A stretch of DNA of 64,000 nt from the NCBI GenBank assembly GCA_028023455.1, contig JAQFVV010000012.1:16014364-16078363 (forward strand). The letters are read 5' to 3'. How positions within the stretch are numbered: position 1 is the stretch's first letter; every line of letters starts with the position of its first letter. Positions 1-13,332 of the stretch are shown here, one piece after another. Under the pieces are notes generated by a model. That model searched no databases, was not told the origin of the DNA, and worked only from the letters and a program-made list of their open reading frames with translations. The translations under genes and the position numbers were made by a program. Source of the stretch: Epiperipatus broadwayi. Lineage: Eukaryota; Onychophora; Udeonychophora; Euonychophora; Peripatidae.

Positions 1-3000
1 TTATAATTTTTTATGTAAATTTTCATATTATTGTTATTTTATATTATGTTAGATATGTCTGTGCATGAATAAATACTGTTTGCTTAATTTTTTTTTCATA
101 TATTTTCTCTTGTCACTACGTCACCATGAATTTAAAGTTATAAATAATTCATATGCGTTAAGTAAATGTGCTGGACCCTCTGGTACAGAGTATGAGCTAG
201 TTTAGGATATTTTAAATGCTGGATTGTGTGCCTGTTATCCAAAGCATATCGACTATATAACATATGGTTGGCTGGTGCCTGAGTTTGATCCTCAAAACAA
301 ATAAGATGCTTTGGATGGCAGGTGTTTGATTCCAGCAGTCAAGGTGGGCCAGTCAGCAAAGGTGGTCATGCTATGCTTTGTGTAGCTCGGTCTGGCCGTA
401 GGTATTGTTGATAGTTATGCTATCAATGGTATTCTCCCCTCTGCTTGAAGAGCCGGTCCATTCCTATGATATTAAAGATATAAAATTATTTTACAAAGGT
501 ACTTTAAACCTGGTTAATATGGTAATTAATTTCGAGAGACCCGGTTCAATATAGATATCTATAATAATTAAATGAGTGCAAGTTCTGGATTCAGTCATAG
601 ATAACTATACAAGAATCTAAAAATAAGTTAACTAATTAAAGTAAAAATTTCTGGTTAAGAATATATCAACAAATGAATTATCTTATTGGTGGGATCAGAA
701 ATAGGAACAAATTGGAAAATTAATCTATGCCAGCCAAGTGGTAAAAAAGGAACTCGTTTTTGTGGAAAAGCTTCATGTGTGTGGACGGACTTTTACTCTT
801 GGTGCTGGACATTACTATAGATACCTTAAGCTTCTATTGCGGAGAACTTGCCTCCGAACATGTAAAAAGCATGTCTAAGGACTGAACAGGTCATATAGAT
901 TATCATTTCTGCATAGCTTTAAGTTCATTTATTTTTTTGATTAATTTGTATATATACTATTAATAATGTAATCAATTGTTATAGTGATATTAAATACTAA
1001 AATTTAAACGTAGGAGTTGGTAGTTTTTATAAGGGGAGAAATTCAAACTTCATGCTATCTAGTGAGCAAGAATTTCTCTTCCTGATATAGCGCACACAAA
1101 ATTATTTACTCAATCACAATTGGACTTTTCCTATTTTTTATAAGAAGAGATTGATTTAATAGTCCGCCCTCCCCCATATTTTTATTTAAAGTTAAATATA
1201 GAAAGCGCAATTGTGGTTGAAGAAACAATTATTTTGTGTGTTTTTAGTCCAAAATGAGTAAATAAAAACATTTATTATAAAATATTTTTATCTATTATTT
1301 TTAAGTTTTTAGCATTAGGATTGAAAATAAAATCATACATATTAAATAGTTTTTTTACAATATACAGCAAGAACAATTGGCTCCCAAACCTCATTGTAAA
1401 ACAAGAATATCATATGAAGAATAAATAGTTATAATGGCTTCCTATGGGAAAAAATTTGGCTGATTACTCCAGCCAAAAATTATTTTATAAACTGTGAACA
1501 AAACACTTAACCTAGTATATATAATAATTTTAAAATACTCTTAATGTACATTACATGTTGTTGTAAATTGTGCTATGTGTATTATGCAAATATCCACTTA
1601 AAATATGTATGTATGTATGATAATGCAACTTAAATCTATGTAAAAAAAAACTTAGCTTAAAGTTGTTCTTTCAGGTGATCCATTCATCAATCATAATTAT
1701 CCAGCTTTCTGAGTCATCAATTGCTCATTCTAAGGTCCATCATTGTCTTCTAAATCCTTTGATCTTGGGTTTTTTTTTTTTGGGGGGGGGGGTGCGTCAG
1801 ATGGTGATGTCTGGAAAAAAAGTTTAGAATGAATGGTTGACTTGCTTTTTGGATTTTCTTTTTATATGAGCTGATGTGATTTCATGATTTTGGAAAGATT
1901 TGATTTACCTAAATGGTTTGAACACTTAATTCTATTTTGTCTTTGTTTTTAAAAATAGTGATGATGCTAAACATATAACATGATTTCTTTTTCTATTTGA
2001 CATAAGATAACCATTTCGGTTTCCAAGCTCAGAAATTTTGTCGATTTTTTTCGTGGTCATATTAGTTGCTGCCAAGATTTTATTAATTGAAACTGTATAC
2101 AGCTATGAACTTTTAAACAGAATCTCTAGAAGAAAAAAAAGGCATCTTTTAACTCTCCTCAAGTACAGCAAAATGGACAAGTGAAAGTAAACTAGTAGTT
2201 AACAATTTTTTGTGTTCTTCTGCACAATTGTTTCTCATTGTGCTAAAAAAAATCCATACTGAAGTTTTATTTTTTTAAAATTTTCACTACTATATTATAT
2301 TACTGAAATTAGAATTTTTGAAAAATGTTTACTAACAATTTATTTCATTGATCATACAGGCTTGGTTATTTATTATTAGTGTAAGAGTATACTGTACATT
2401 ATCAAAACCTAATTGCAGTTAACATCAAAAAATATATATTCTGATGTATTAAAAAAAAAAAAAAGGCTATTTAATGCATTCTGTGCTTGCATATTGTAAT
2501 CAGTAGTTTATGCTTTTTTTTTTTTACAATATGTACTAGGAAAATCGAAACAAACCACTTTATATACAAATACACTAGCTGTGGCATTTTTTTTGCCACA
2601 AGATATTGCATTTTATTAAGTGTGGTAGCTATTTTCTTGGAAATAACTTATAAATTTTTAGATTAGTACAAGTGAAGTCAGAGATATGACCTATTTAAAT
2701 AAATAATAAAAGTATCTTTTTCAGTTTATTTGTATTGCATTTTTATCATACAAATTTATTATTAAAAGCATAATTGTATGCAATTTTGTTCACATTTTCT
2801 TAACTAAAAATATGTTAACAGTACAATTGTGATAATGTTCACAATTCTGAAACAAATTACAAGATATTTTAAAATTGAGGAAATAGATTATTTTAATTTA
2901 GTAATTTTTGATCATACAAAGTTTGTTATTATGAAGTCTTTTTTTTTCAAAATAACAATTATGATAACTAAATTATAACACTATACTGTATTCGTAATTT

Positions 3001-3795
3001 TTATTGCTACCAAAGTACTATTAGTAAAAATTTTAATCCACAAAAGTAAATAGTGTAGTGTTTAAACTATTGTACACATTTTAAAATTTAATATTGTGTT
3101 AATATATTTGACTGTTGTTTGTCATTAAAATAGGATAAAACACTTTTTTTTTTGCATTTTGTAGTCATAAACGATGAAAATCTTTACTTTGGATATATCA
3201 TTTATGAAGTACTAACTGACTTACAAAGACACTGGGTGAAAATTAAATATATTGTACATTCATTAATTGTGTTTTAAGTTAGTAATCAAAATATTATATA
3301 CAGCACTAATCTTGCGTACGATATTGTGTACTATGTATAAACTCTGTATTATATAATTTCAGCATAAGTTTTTTTTTTTTGGAGGGATAACACAGCATTG
3401 TTAAACTATCCTATGACATCATCAGTTTTACAAAATGACAGCCAAAAATTTTTTTTTGAGATAATTATACTGAATAATAGATTGTAAATAAAACAATGAG
3501 CACAGATTGATTGCTATTGTGAATTCTCATCTAAAGATCAAGTGCTAAGCAGGGTATAGATATAGTTTTATAATAGAGATGTGTTTTTATATCAATTTTA
3601 AAAGATTGTTAAGTTACTTTTTTAACCGTTACACTTTTTGGCAGCTGATTTGGATTTTTGGAAACTTTGGTTTAATACATATTTTTTGTTAACTTCACTT
3701 TGCATTATGCAAAAATCAAATGGTGATTGTTATCAGTAAGTAATACACCAAAGAATGTAATAAAGCTGAAAAATATAGACATTATATATAGTAAA

Positions 3796-3829
3796 AAAAA
3801 TAATTTTTATACGTATAAAAATTATTTTT
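3796..3829. repeat. perfect 34-bp palindrome
   Basis: Two 17-nt arms meet without a spacer at the central ACGT (3811-3814), the arm reading AAAAATAATTTTTATAC. It would form a cruciform or hairpin. No function is evident and palindromes arise easily in A/T DNA, but the exact match over 17 bp is notable. Confidence 0.7.
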
Positions 3830-6456
3830 ATTCCTTACAAAATTTCTAATAAAATGATATACAACATAACTTATCTAAGATTTAATTCATTATTCCAAAA
3901 CATCAAAAAATAGAGGTACTAATATCTTATTTTTTCCCTAGAAATCCCTTTGCTATTCCTTCCTTGTAGGTATTTGTATAATCAATGAAGTGATAAAGAA
4001 GAATAAGCCTAAAATAGTAATTAAGTTGTAAATGGCTCAGATAAAGAGGAAAAAAAAGATTTAGATTTCATGCCATCTAAAATCAAATAATTACTGCAAA
4101 ATGATAGGCTTACAAGTAATTAAATGTTATTGTAATCATGCAGCAAAAGAATAAACATATAAATAAAAATGTTGCTATAACTTTCTCATTAGTAGTAATC
4201 ATGGTTCCTTGTCTGATAACAAAGTTAAAGCATAAACACAAAAAGATGTTGCATGAATTGGCATATCAGTCAAAACTTCTGAATAAAACTAAGTAAGACG
4301 GAGTTTGAAAAAGTGCCTTGCCTATTTCAATTGATAATACAGCAGTCTCTGAACACTTGTGTCCAACCATCACTCCCTAGTAAAAAAAATAGTCATGCTT
4401 TTTTTAGGCAGACAATGCAGGACTTTCTTTTTGAATATTATGAAACTACTAAGAACACAGCTTGAGTAATCAGATATCAGAAAATTATATTTTTATTCGT
4501 AAAAAAAAACTCCATATGGTACACATGTCCATTATGGTTATCTGCACAGATCCATAATTTGAACCCTCATTCATAATAGCTACCTACACAGAGGCATCAT
4601 TTGAAATCTCTTTACTGGTTTTGAATGATCATATTATTTCATGTTACTCTAATTGGTAAATTCCTAATAGTTTTCTCAACCTTCATCTTTCTTGCTTCTG
4701 ATATAGATTTATAAAGTTTAAAATCACAGTGGTCATATATATATAATTGACCTACATTTTATTGCAATTTTTACGTTTAATATTTGGAAGTTTTTATTAT
4801 TGTTAAAATTGAGATAAGAAAATATACGAAAAGAATTATAACTTTTGAAAAATAAAAATGTCTTTGTTTCTGGTCAAAATCCAGATATCCTCTGTCTTTA
4901 TATATACACAGTGATCAAGAAATACCTATTATCATATTAAAAAGGTGCTAATTCACGATATAAATTTTCCAGACTTGAACTTTTCTTCTACTTGTTAATA
5001 TCACATGATTTTTAAAAATATTTTCCCATAAAATAATAATTGAAAAAAATAAATCCAAGTGATTGAGAAGCTTAGTAATAACATTCTAAAATAACTCATT
5101 CTGATCTATCAGAAAAAAAGACAATCACTGCATTTATGAATAAAGATGGCTTGTTAGTTATTTTTTTTATTTATTAAGCTAGCTACTATTACTTCTAAGA
5201 AATCACTAGCAGAAAATTACAAGAAAGCTTAGTTTCTCAATCCCAAATGGAGAAATCACTGTCAATACTTGGATCAATTAAATAATCCATTATTCTCAAC
5301 TGTAAATTTCTCAGTATATATTAAACTGCAAGAATAACAAAAAAGAGGGGCAATGTGCTATTTGAAAAAATCATTTTTTTATCATAGAGAAATGAAAGCT
5401 GAGTCACTTCCATATTGTGTACAGTTTTCAAGTTAATATAAGTTGAAGTCTATGATTGCTAATTTTAAGAAAAAATACTCCAAGTGTTGACTGCTCAGTG
5501 GTTATTAAAGTTTTTTTAAAAACATATATCATCCTTTTACTTGCATTGCTGAAAACTTATTGAAGTGATATGAACATATTTGCAATTTGATATCAAAATA
5601 TTTGACATTTCATTCACTAACTCCTTTGGATTCAAGAAGCTAAGGAAATTAACAAATATTTTAAGATCATATTGCATTGCCTGTGATTTATAACAAATGT
5701 ACAAAATTTGAACATATATTGAATATAAATATATTAAATTTCAATTTTAAAATATTTACCAAATCAAAATTTGTAACTAAATAAAATTGTTTTAAATTTT
5801 TTTTAAATAAAAGTTTAACTTTTAGTTTAACAGGGATTTTATTTATTATTATGAAAACATTTTTTTCAGAATCAGTGTGAATTCTTTTATTAAAACAAAG
5901 ATAGCTTTCTTGGAATTTAAATTAAATTAAAACAAATTCAAGAGATAAATTAATTTAGAATATAAGGATCAAAACTAAAATTAGTTACAGAAAGCATTTA
6001 CTTTAATTTCTACACTGATTAATTAAATTCTGAAAATTTGTAACTTTTATTTATTGTTTTGTTATCAATTTCAAGAGTCAAGTTAATTTTGGTATGAATC
6101 TGGTTTTCTAAGCCGAAAGTTCACTCAGCTGTCTAATAAAAATAAATATATATAATAAACCTTTTCTTTAGCCAACATTTGAAACATTTCAGCCAATTTA
6201 TTATTAAATCAACATTATTGTATATATTGTAGTTATTAGTTTTCAGAAGCAGAATAATTTTTATTACAATGTTTATTACCTTTATTATTACATTATTTTA
6301 AGTTTAATATGCATTTTGTGTGAATAAGCAGAAATTAACATTCTTTCAAATGAAATTTAGTATGAATACATCTGCTAAGTAAGGTAATTATTAGTGTGTG
6401 ACTTATGCTTCAAAAAATAGCCGGAGAGCCTACAATCATTAAATCTACAAAAATCC

Positions 6457-6605
6457 TTCAGAAAACAACTAAACGATAATCTATACTACCTGGTTAAGTA
6501 CTGATTATGATAAAAAAAAAAAAAGAATGGCTTCAGAAAGCAACTAAAATCATGATCTAACTACTACCTGGTTAAGTACCGATTATGATGGTAAAAAAAA
6601 AAATT
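6457..6605. repeat. 75-bp tandem duplication
   Basis: Two adjacent, slightly diverged copies (6457-6531 and 6532-6605). Each starts TTCAGAAA, contains CTACCTGGTTAAGTA and GATTATGAT, and ends in an A-run. It is probably a replication-slippage or unequal-exchange duplication. Confidence 0.75.
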
Positions 6606-7433
6606 GTAAAAATTGGCAGAAATCTCAATTATGTCTTAAATATAGCTAGCTATTGGCTATATCAACAATAGAAATTACATTCAAAAACATGTTCAATTGG
6701 ATCTAGTACCATGATAGTAGAACAAAGAAGTAAAAGATAGCCACTAGAGAAGTGCAATAGGTTCAAAAGATTGTAGATGCCCTACTCCAAGATTCAAAGC
6801 CATAAGCTTCTATGTGGAATTTATTGATTACTAAAGATTGCACTAGGTGACATGAATATGATGAGAAAAAATAAACTCTTACATGCTGTATTGGACATGC
6901 TAATTTTTTGGCTCTAAGATTATAAAATTAAATGATCTAAAAATTTCCTGAGAATTATGCTATAAAAAGCTTGTCGACCCTAACTTTTAGTCCCATAGTT
7001 ATAAGGTTTTTATATATAAAACAATATGAATTACAAAAATGATTTCCATTTGTCATATTTATAAAATTTCTCTGTATTTGTTATTTGTAGGTTTTTTTTT
7101 TTAAAGCTCAACTGTTAGATGGCAATGAAATTACATTAGGACAGAATGTTTCGGATTATATGTGGTCCACTAAAGAAGAACTCAAGGAATACTTTTACCC
7201 TCAATATTGGAAATCCTTTTCAAAATTTATTTACGATTAAAATATTTTATTACACATTAGTGAAATTGCATTAAATCTTTTTAATAAAAAAAAAAGAAAT
7301 TCCTTTTCTTATTTACATACATACGTATGACTTTTTTTTTGTATTTGGGGGTGGGGATTTTCATGAAATTACATTTCATTTGTTAACATGATTAAAGATT
7401 TGAAATTTTCAGAATTGATTCATTAGCTTAGAT

Positions 7434-8931
7434 CAGCATTTCCCAACCTTTTTTGGCTCACGTACCACTTGGTAGTATATCATGCTAAATTGTACCACTT
7501 CGTAAAAATGATTGTATTTTGTGAAATTTGTTATTGCGAGTGTGTTATTTTATTTGCATTATACATATTATAGGGTGACCATGTATTCACATCACATAAT
7601 GAGACAAATTACATTGTAACATGCCTAAACGTCATGCTGGATTATAAACTCACTGAAATTATAAACTCACTGTAACATATATGTATGTGTTTGTTCAAAG
7701 TATCATATTTATCTACTATTTTGTCATATTTCATTTACTAATAAATGGTTTTAATAAAAACACAAAATTATAAAAACCCAATTAATATATTTTTTTATCA
7801 TAATCAAATGTTTTTATAAAATAAATTTAATGAGATCCTTGTGCTTGTTTCGAAGAACATAATTTTTTGAAATTTGGTTCAGAAGATGCAAGATATACCC
7901 TTAAGTCTACAGCTGCATTCAATCTGTTTCAATACTTTTTTGAAAAAAATATATGAAGAAAAAGCTCTTTCTACTAATTCCATACTAGTAAATGGTAATA
8001 ATAATTTAAGAGCTTTCTCAGAAAACTATTCATATTCTTTAATGTTTAACCAAAATTAATTAGATTATGTCGATAATTCTATTAAATTTTTTTTCTCTTT
8101 TATTGATAATGATGTAGCTTTTTCTAAATTTTCTTCATAGAAGGGGTTTGAAATCCACTTATCATTTGTGTTTTCGGGTTTTGGAAAATATTCCATGAAA
8201 GACAATTTTAATCCTGTTAAATGTGCTATTATATTTTCTGTATATCTTGAGACAGACTAACCTTATTTTCAAACAAAAAAATATGTAGAGTTTCGAATTT
8301 TTCCGGTTGATTGTTTTCAATACACTGTTTCCAAAAATCTAATTTCTTAATCATACTTTCAATTTTATCATTAACATTAAAGATCGTTATCGAGTTATTC
8401 TGAAGTGTCAAATTTAAGTTCATTTATTTGCAAAAAATATCAGATAAATATGCAAGCACCTGAAGCCAATCAAAATCATACAATTTCGAAGAGATCAAAA
8501 GGATTGTCTTAAAAAAAATGCTTCTTGTCTAAGTTCGAATAAGCAGGTTATATAGGGATCAATAAATTTTAATAAACAAAGACGATACAATCACAAACAA
8601 TAACCTGTCACTTGTAAGTCATGCGGTGAAGTGAATGAGAGTGCAGCACTATCACAACAGTGGCGGCGACATCTCAAGTTACTGGTGGCTAACGGCTAAA
8701 TTTAAAAGTGCACTCCAAAAAAAAAAAAAAACGATATCAATTGCTGGATTTTCGATCATCGACTGTACATATTAACAACTTTACTATATAATATTATTCA
8801 TTAAAATAATTTTTATGAATTATAGGAAAAAACGTTTCTATATTTTTATGATTTAATTTTTTATGTCCGCCATTATTATTTTTCATGTACCACCAACCAG
8901 CAACTCGCGTACCACAGGTTGGGAAACGCTG
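7434..8931 (-). mobile_element. hAT transposon, 1.5 kb, degraded
   Basis: Bounded by a perfect 8-bp target-site duplication, GCTTAGAT, at 7426-7433 and 8932-8939. Terminal inverted repeats are CAGCATTTCCCAACC on the left and CAGCGTTTCCCAACC as reverse complement on the right, both continuing into a GTACCAC motif. The 8-bp duplication and CAG-type termini define the hAT superfamily. The interior holds remnants of a ZBED5/SCAND3-type transposase on the minus strand. At about 1.5 kb it is much shorter than an autonomous element, so it is internally deleted. Confidence 0.93.
7880..8500 (-). pseudogene. hAT transposase fragment (ZBED5/SCAND3-like)
   Basis: On the minus strand, translation yields WLQVLAYLSDIF, a stop, then MNLNLTLQNNSITIFNV and DKIESMIKKLDFWK. 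A frame change leads to HLTGLKLSFMEYFPKP and WISNPFY. This order matches the central part of domesticated and transposon-borne hAT transposases of the ZBED5/SCAND3 group, which share a WL.DVAYL.DIF.KLNELNL.LQG block and a following F..K...W segment. Several stops and frameshifts are present, and both the N-terminal BED finger and the catalytic core are missing. It cannot encode an active enzyme. Confidence 0.8.
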
Positions 8932-9897
8932 GCTTAGATAATACAATTAAGTCAGATGATTATACTTAAAGGCTTTTTCTTTTTTGACATTTGCTTATTA
9001 ACATCATTAATAATTTTTGATGGGTTTTCTTATTACATCACTATTTAACAATACTTTTTTCTTTTAGTTGATTGTGAATCAACATCAAAAGTATGACAAT
9101 ATCTAAAAAAAAACAGTCCATAAGATGTTTTATGAGAAATGCAAAAGTATGATATCTAATATTCTATCTCTGGTAATCAAGATGTTTCATTTATTCTTTT
9201 CTTGATGATGTGCAAAGAACAAAATGAAATGTTAGATGATAAAATATTGGTGTTACGTGAATACTCATTAAAATTTTTTCCTTTAATCCAAATTTAAATT
9301 ATAAACAAGTCATTTGTTTACATGTATTTAATGCACCATTATGAAACATATATACCTTTTATATTCACTAATAATCCCCTCAGAACTTTTGTCTAAATCC
9401 AAAATTCATTTATTTAAAATTTGTATTGTTCCCCAGTTTGGCAGTTTATTGTTCTTTTTCACAATTTAATAATAAATATACAAGTTGTTAGATATGAGAT
9501 TTATTTTATTTTCATGTAAACTTAATGTGTTTGGATAGTTTCCAAGTTTTGTTTATTGAGTATTTGATGTTTGAGATGTTAATGTAAATTTATTAAGAGT
9601 GACAGTCAGTGGCAAAATATCACCAGTAATGATCAAATATTATCATTTAACACACACCTCAATGTATCTTTAGGAAGAGAATTAGCATATATACATTAAA
9701 AATGTTTTAAGTTTTATATATTAATGTGATTATTTATAATTAATATTTTCTTTCCTTTTATATGATGTACTTACTTGTACAAGTCATTTTATTTTAGTTG
9801 TTTTGATTTTAAATATTGTGATTATCATTTATTTTTATCTTGAAGCATTTTAATGAAAATATTTTGATCAACCAACAAAAAATAACACACAAATATA
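8932..9897. other. AT-rich spacer
   Basis: Nothing recognisable between the hAT element and the next foldback element. Confidence 0.5.
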
Positions 9898-10183
9898 CAA
9901 TTTGTATACCTTATTTTAAACATTTTATAGCAATTTTTTTTTTATTATATATGTGCACACACAAACTGACGGTTCGATTGACCTGCAGTCTTCCTCTGAG
10001 CTAATACTATTTCAGTTCATTAAAAATTTCCAAAAAACCATTTTTTGGGAAATTTTTAAGGAACTGAAATAGTATTAGCTCCGAAGAGGACGGCAGGACA
10101 GTCGAAATGTCAGGTTATGTCTGCATATATATATAATAAAAAAAAAATTTCCAAAAAATGTTTGAAGTAAGGTATACAAATTG
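9898..10183. mobile_element. 286-bp foldback element (MITE)
   Basis: Almost fully self-complementary. The outer arms are CAATTTGTATACCTTA on the left and its complement TAAGGTATACAAATTG on the right. The inner arms hold GAACTGAAATAGTATTAGCT in both orientations around a short centre (about 10035-10040). Both arms also carry a sub-motif resembling GACAGTCGAAATGT. It is flanked by TA on each side, compatible with a Tc1/mariner-type TA duplication. It is a relative of the element at 22719-22911. Non-coding. Confidence 0.8.
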
Positions 10184-10688
10184 TATTTATAAAAAACAAC
10201 TCCATATACATTTTCTGAAGACATCAATCACTGAATTATATTCTATAGATCTTTTGAAAACACTACTCATGGGCCACATGTGGCTCATGGTGAAAGTTTG
10301 TGCTTTTGATTTTTTTAAGTGAAAAAATAAAATAATTCAAATTGAATTCTTATTCTGTCACTAATCAATAATCTTGAAGCATTTATTGTATTTTTCCTAT
10401 TCTTTCAATAAAGTTTTATAAATAATAAACTTTTTTTATATTTTTGAAATGCCTGCTAAACTGAACTAACAGTAGAATTCTCCACTAATTTTAATGTGTA
10501 TTGTATTTTTTAGTTTGGATGTAGTCTCAGATAAAAAAAAAATTTTTTAATGAGGTCCTTAAATTATTTAAGATTGGATAGCCCTGTTCTATAAAATTGA
10601 AAAAATCATTTAAAATAAAGAATAGAATATGGAGTTATTAAAATAATCTAACATATGTAAATATTATTTATTAAGCGCAAGCAGTTTG
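10184..10688. other. AT-rich spacer
   Basis: No gene or repeat that I can support. Confidence 0.4.
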
Positions 10689-12042
10689 TAATTAAAGCAA
10701 AAGGCTGAAACCTTCTTGCATGCGCATTTAGAATGCTTATATAACAGCCAATAAGATGTAATGATGAGTGTATAGGTAGCTCTCAAGTCGCAATACAAGA
10801 CAGATTTTATAAGAAAAAGGTGGAACTACCTTCTTTACTTAAATTTCGGTAATACAGCATCGATTGATCCACACCATAATAAGATGGCGCTGTTTCTATG
10901 CTAAAGCACATAAATATGCTGTTTACAAGGCCTCTCATAGATCTTACAGCCTAGTAAACTGTTCAACCGCTAAGATGTTGAAGTGCACCCATTACCCCAA
11001 CATCCCTAGTATGTTGAACATGATTAGCGACAAGTATGCAAGACTCTCTATAGACATTATTCTTAACTATTGTACAGTGTATGATGTAAAAGTTTCTGTA
11101 TTTTGAATGTCGAAAACTATATTATAACGTTTTTTTTTGGCTTCGATGTATTTTTTTTATCTTCGTTTGTAAAAATTGTAACGATTTTCCAAACGCCCCT
11201 GGTTTCGTTGTCAGGGGCCAGAATTCAGTTAATGAGGAGTGTTAATCACAATTCGGCAAAGTTCATGATCAAGTCGTGCACTTTCCGACACTTTTTCGAG
11301 ATCAAAACATTTCAATCGCAGACTACAGAAGCAGATGCGGTGGCCTTTCTTCAACAGAAAAATATTCTCCGCACCCAGAAGAACTGCCTTTGTGGTAGTT
11401 TAATGAAAGTAAAAAGCAAAATAAAAAAAGTTACTTTAAAAAAAAGAAGACCGTAATCAAAAGCGAAAAAAAAAGTTATTTAAAAAAAAAAAGAGACCGT
11501 AATCCAATTTTGTTAAACAACAAGTTTTACAAAAAAAAAAAAAAATAAATAAAGAAAAAAAAAGGTTTTTACAAAACGTATTTAAAAAAAAATTTAAAAA
11601 TCAATTTATTTATTTAAAAAAAAAATACGGTCCCAAAAAAAAATCCAAACCTAAAAAAAAAAAAAACACGATAACATTCAAAAATAATAATAATCAAATC
11701 AGCCCAGTAACGTTATATCTATTCGTTTTTCACTAGCAACAGTGCCATCTTATGGCGTGGATCAATCGATGCTGTATTACCTAAATTTCTATATATATAA
11801 GCCAGTCTGAAGCATTTTGACTTAAGAGCGTGAAGCTTTTTAAACATCTTCACATTTAACTCACCCTCTTAAGTCAAAATGCTTCAGACTGGTTTATATA
11901 TATAGAAATTTAAGTAAAGAAGGCGATTCCACCTTTTTATTATAAAATCTGTCTTGTGTTGCGACCTATGCAGTCATCATTACATCTTATTGGCTGTTAT
12001 ATAAGCATTCTAAATGCGCATTTCAGCCTTTCACTTTAATTA
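10689..12042. mobile_element. 412-bp foldback element interrupted by a 934-bp insertion
   Basis: The left arm (10689-10847, continuing at 11782-11835) and the right arm (about 11860-12042) are near-perfect reverse complements. Shared blocks include GCGCATTTAGAATGCTTATA, AACAGCCAATAAGATGTAAT and CAGTCTGAAGCATTTTGACT. Removing the inserted element at 10848-11781 and one target copy restores an uninterrupted arm matching the opposite arm base for base across the junction. The left arm has about 9-12 extra bases near CCTTCTTGC. There is no coding capacity. The target duplication of the outer element is unclear. Confidence 0.85.
10848..11781. mobile_element. TIR element, family X copy 1 (934 bp)
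   Basis: Bounded by a perfect 8-bp duplication, TAAATTTC (10840-10847 and 11782-11789), inside the arm of an older foldback element. Terminal inverted repeats are GGTAATACAGCATCGATTGA at both ends, continuing into CCATAAGATGGC(G/A)CTG. The inner left side has GCTAAAGCACATAAATATGC and the inner right side has AGCCCAGTAACGTTAT. Both sub-terminal motifs recur in the elements at 38393-39665 and 39934-41824. The interior is A-run rich with GACCGTAATC repeats. Short open frames across it (10864-11456) look like chance. Eight-bp duplications point to hAT, P or a similar superfamily; no transposase is present. Confidence 0.88.
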
Positions 12043-13190
12043 AAATAATTTAATTATATAATGAATAAGGCAAAGGTTTGTGTTAATATAAATTTGAAAT
12101 GATCAGTGATTGTTAATTGGAAAATGTAATGTGAATAGTTATTTTTGCAAATGGTATATACATATTTGGAAATATTTAGAGATGTCAAAAATATAGTAAG
12201 TAATAATAAATAAAAAAAAAGTATTATAAAATGCATATGTGTTAGCTTATTTGCCCCAAAGACAGATGGAGGTAACTATAATTTGATACAATTTCAAGTA
12301 ATATCTGGTGGTCACTAGTAGTAATAACATTATTTTCCAGTCGTATAGCAAGAAAATAAAATTACAAAAATAAAGAATTACATTAGTAACTCAAATATGG
12401 ATGACGAATCTTCAAGTAATTAATTAAACTAACAATGGGGAAGGGGCTGTTAAAATTATTTTAATCATCAATACACTTTAAGTAAGGAAAATAAAAGTGA
12501 GGACTATTTTATAAATATTAGATTGCTTATTTTTGTAGCAAAGTTATATAGGTCTTACATTTAGGAAAGGAAATATGTAGAAGCTTTTGGAATGGAACTA
12601 CAAATAAAAGAAATCTCAAGATATAGATTCTGAAAGATGATGAAAATGTTTTTAATGATAAAAACAAAATGGGTTGTTACATATTTAATTCAAGTGAAGA
12701 TTATTTTGGAAAGAACCATGAAAAATTTAAAGATCATGTGTTATGTTCAACATCAAAAATAAGAATTTTGATATAGAGTGAAGGTAATTAAAATAAATTA
12801 ATAGAAATGATAATCTGCAGACAGAAGACAAATAATAGTAAAGATAAAAGTTGATATTTTTCTGTTTATTCAATATAGTGGAGTGGTGAAATAGGCTATA
12901 TTTTGTTCCAAGGCCCCCTCATGTTTAAAGGATATAACATATTAGTTCACCTTTTGTTGATAAACTATGATTAGAATAAAATATGTATTGTTTATTGAAT
13001 TGCAAGAGTATAGTACTTTTTAAAACACATATATATATATATGACAGATGCTTTTTATATGAATATATAAATCAAAATTATAGTATAAACTATAATAATA
13101 ATAATGGAGTATTTATTTTATTTTATAGAGTATATCTCATGCACCCATTAAAATTAACAAATTTTAATATTTGGCAGCCATTTATCCTTT
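12043..13190. other. AT-rich sequence, no features
   Basis: No gene or repeat recognised. Confidence 0.4.
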
Positions 13191-13212
13191 TCCTACAGTA
13201 TTTTTTTTTTTA

Positions 13213-13310
13213 AAGTGTCATAGCATCGGCCGGGATGCGAACCCGCAACCCGGGCAACTGCCTGCAAGTGCAAGGCAGTCGCGCTGACCTCTCGACCACC
13301 AATGCAAGAC
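13213..13310 (-). mobile_element. 98-bp tRNA-derived SINE
   Basis: Read on the minus strand it is a tRNA-like sequence. It has an acceptor stem GCATTGG paired with CCGATGC, an A box GGTGGTCGAGAGGTCAGCGC, and a B box GGGTTCGCATCCCGG. It then has a short tail CTATGACAC followed by an A-run. The anticodon arm carries an insertion of a few bases, so it is not a functional tRNA. A ~22-bp target duplication (TCCTACAGTA plus T-run) flanks it at 13191-13212 and 13311-13332, proving insertion by retrotransposition. The same family occurs at 41285-41387. Confidence 0.9.
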
Positions 13311-13332
13311 TCCTACAGTATTTTTTTTTTTT

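Larger units (their letters stand above)
1..7433. other. AT-rich sequence without recognisable genes
   Basis: No open reading frame or protein similarity that I can support. About 130-900 is richer in G+C than its surroundings and has tRNA-B-box-like strings (GTTTGATCC, GTTTGATTCC); it may be an old SINE but I cannot define it. A T-run followed by a G-run lies near 1770-1792. A perfect palindrome is at 3796-3829 and a 75-bp tandem duplication at 6457-6605. The rest is homopolymer-rich A/T DNA, presumably intergenic 3' flank of CXXC1. Confidence 0.5.

Noticed and set aside
130-900. Possible SINE at the start of the window
   Set aside because: B-box-like strings and a CTCCCCTCT motif are present, but I could not define ends, a target duplication or a second copy.
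10864-11456. Two overlapping plus-strand open frames of 80 and 117 codons
   Set aside because: They lie inside a non-coding TIR element, cross its inverted repeat and A-runs, and show no recognisable domain. Related elements do not keep the frame.
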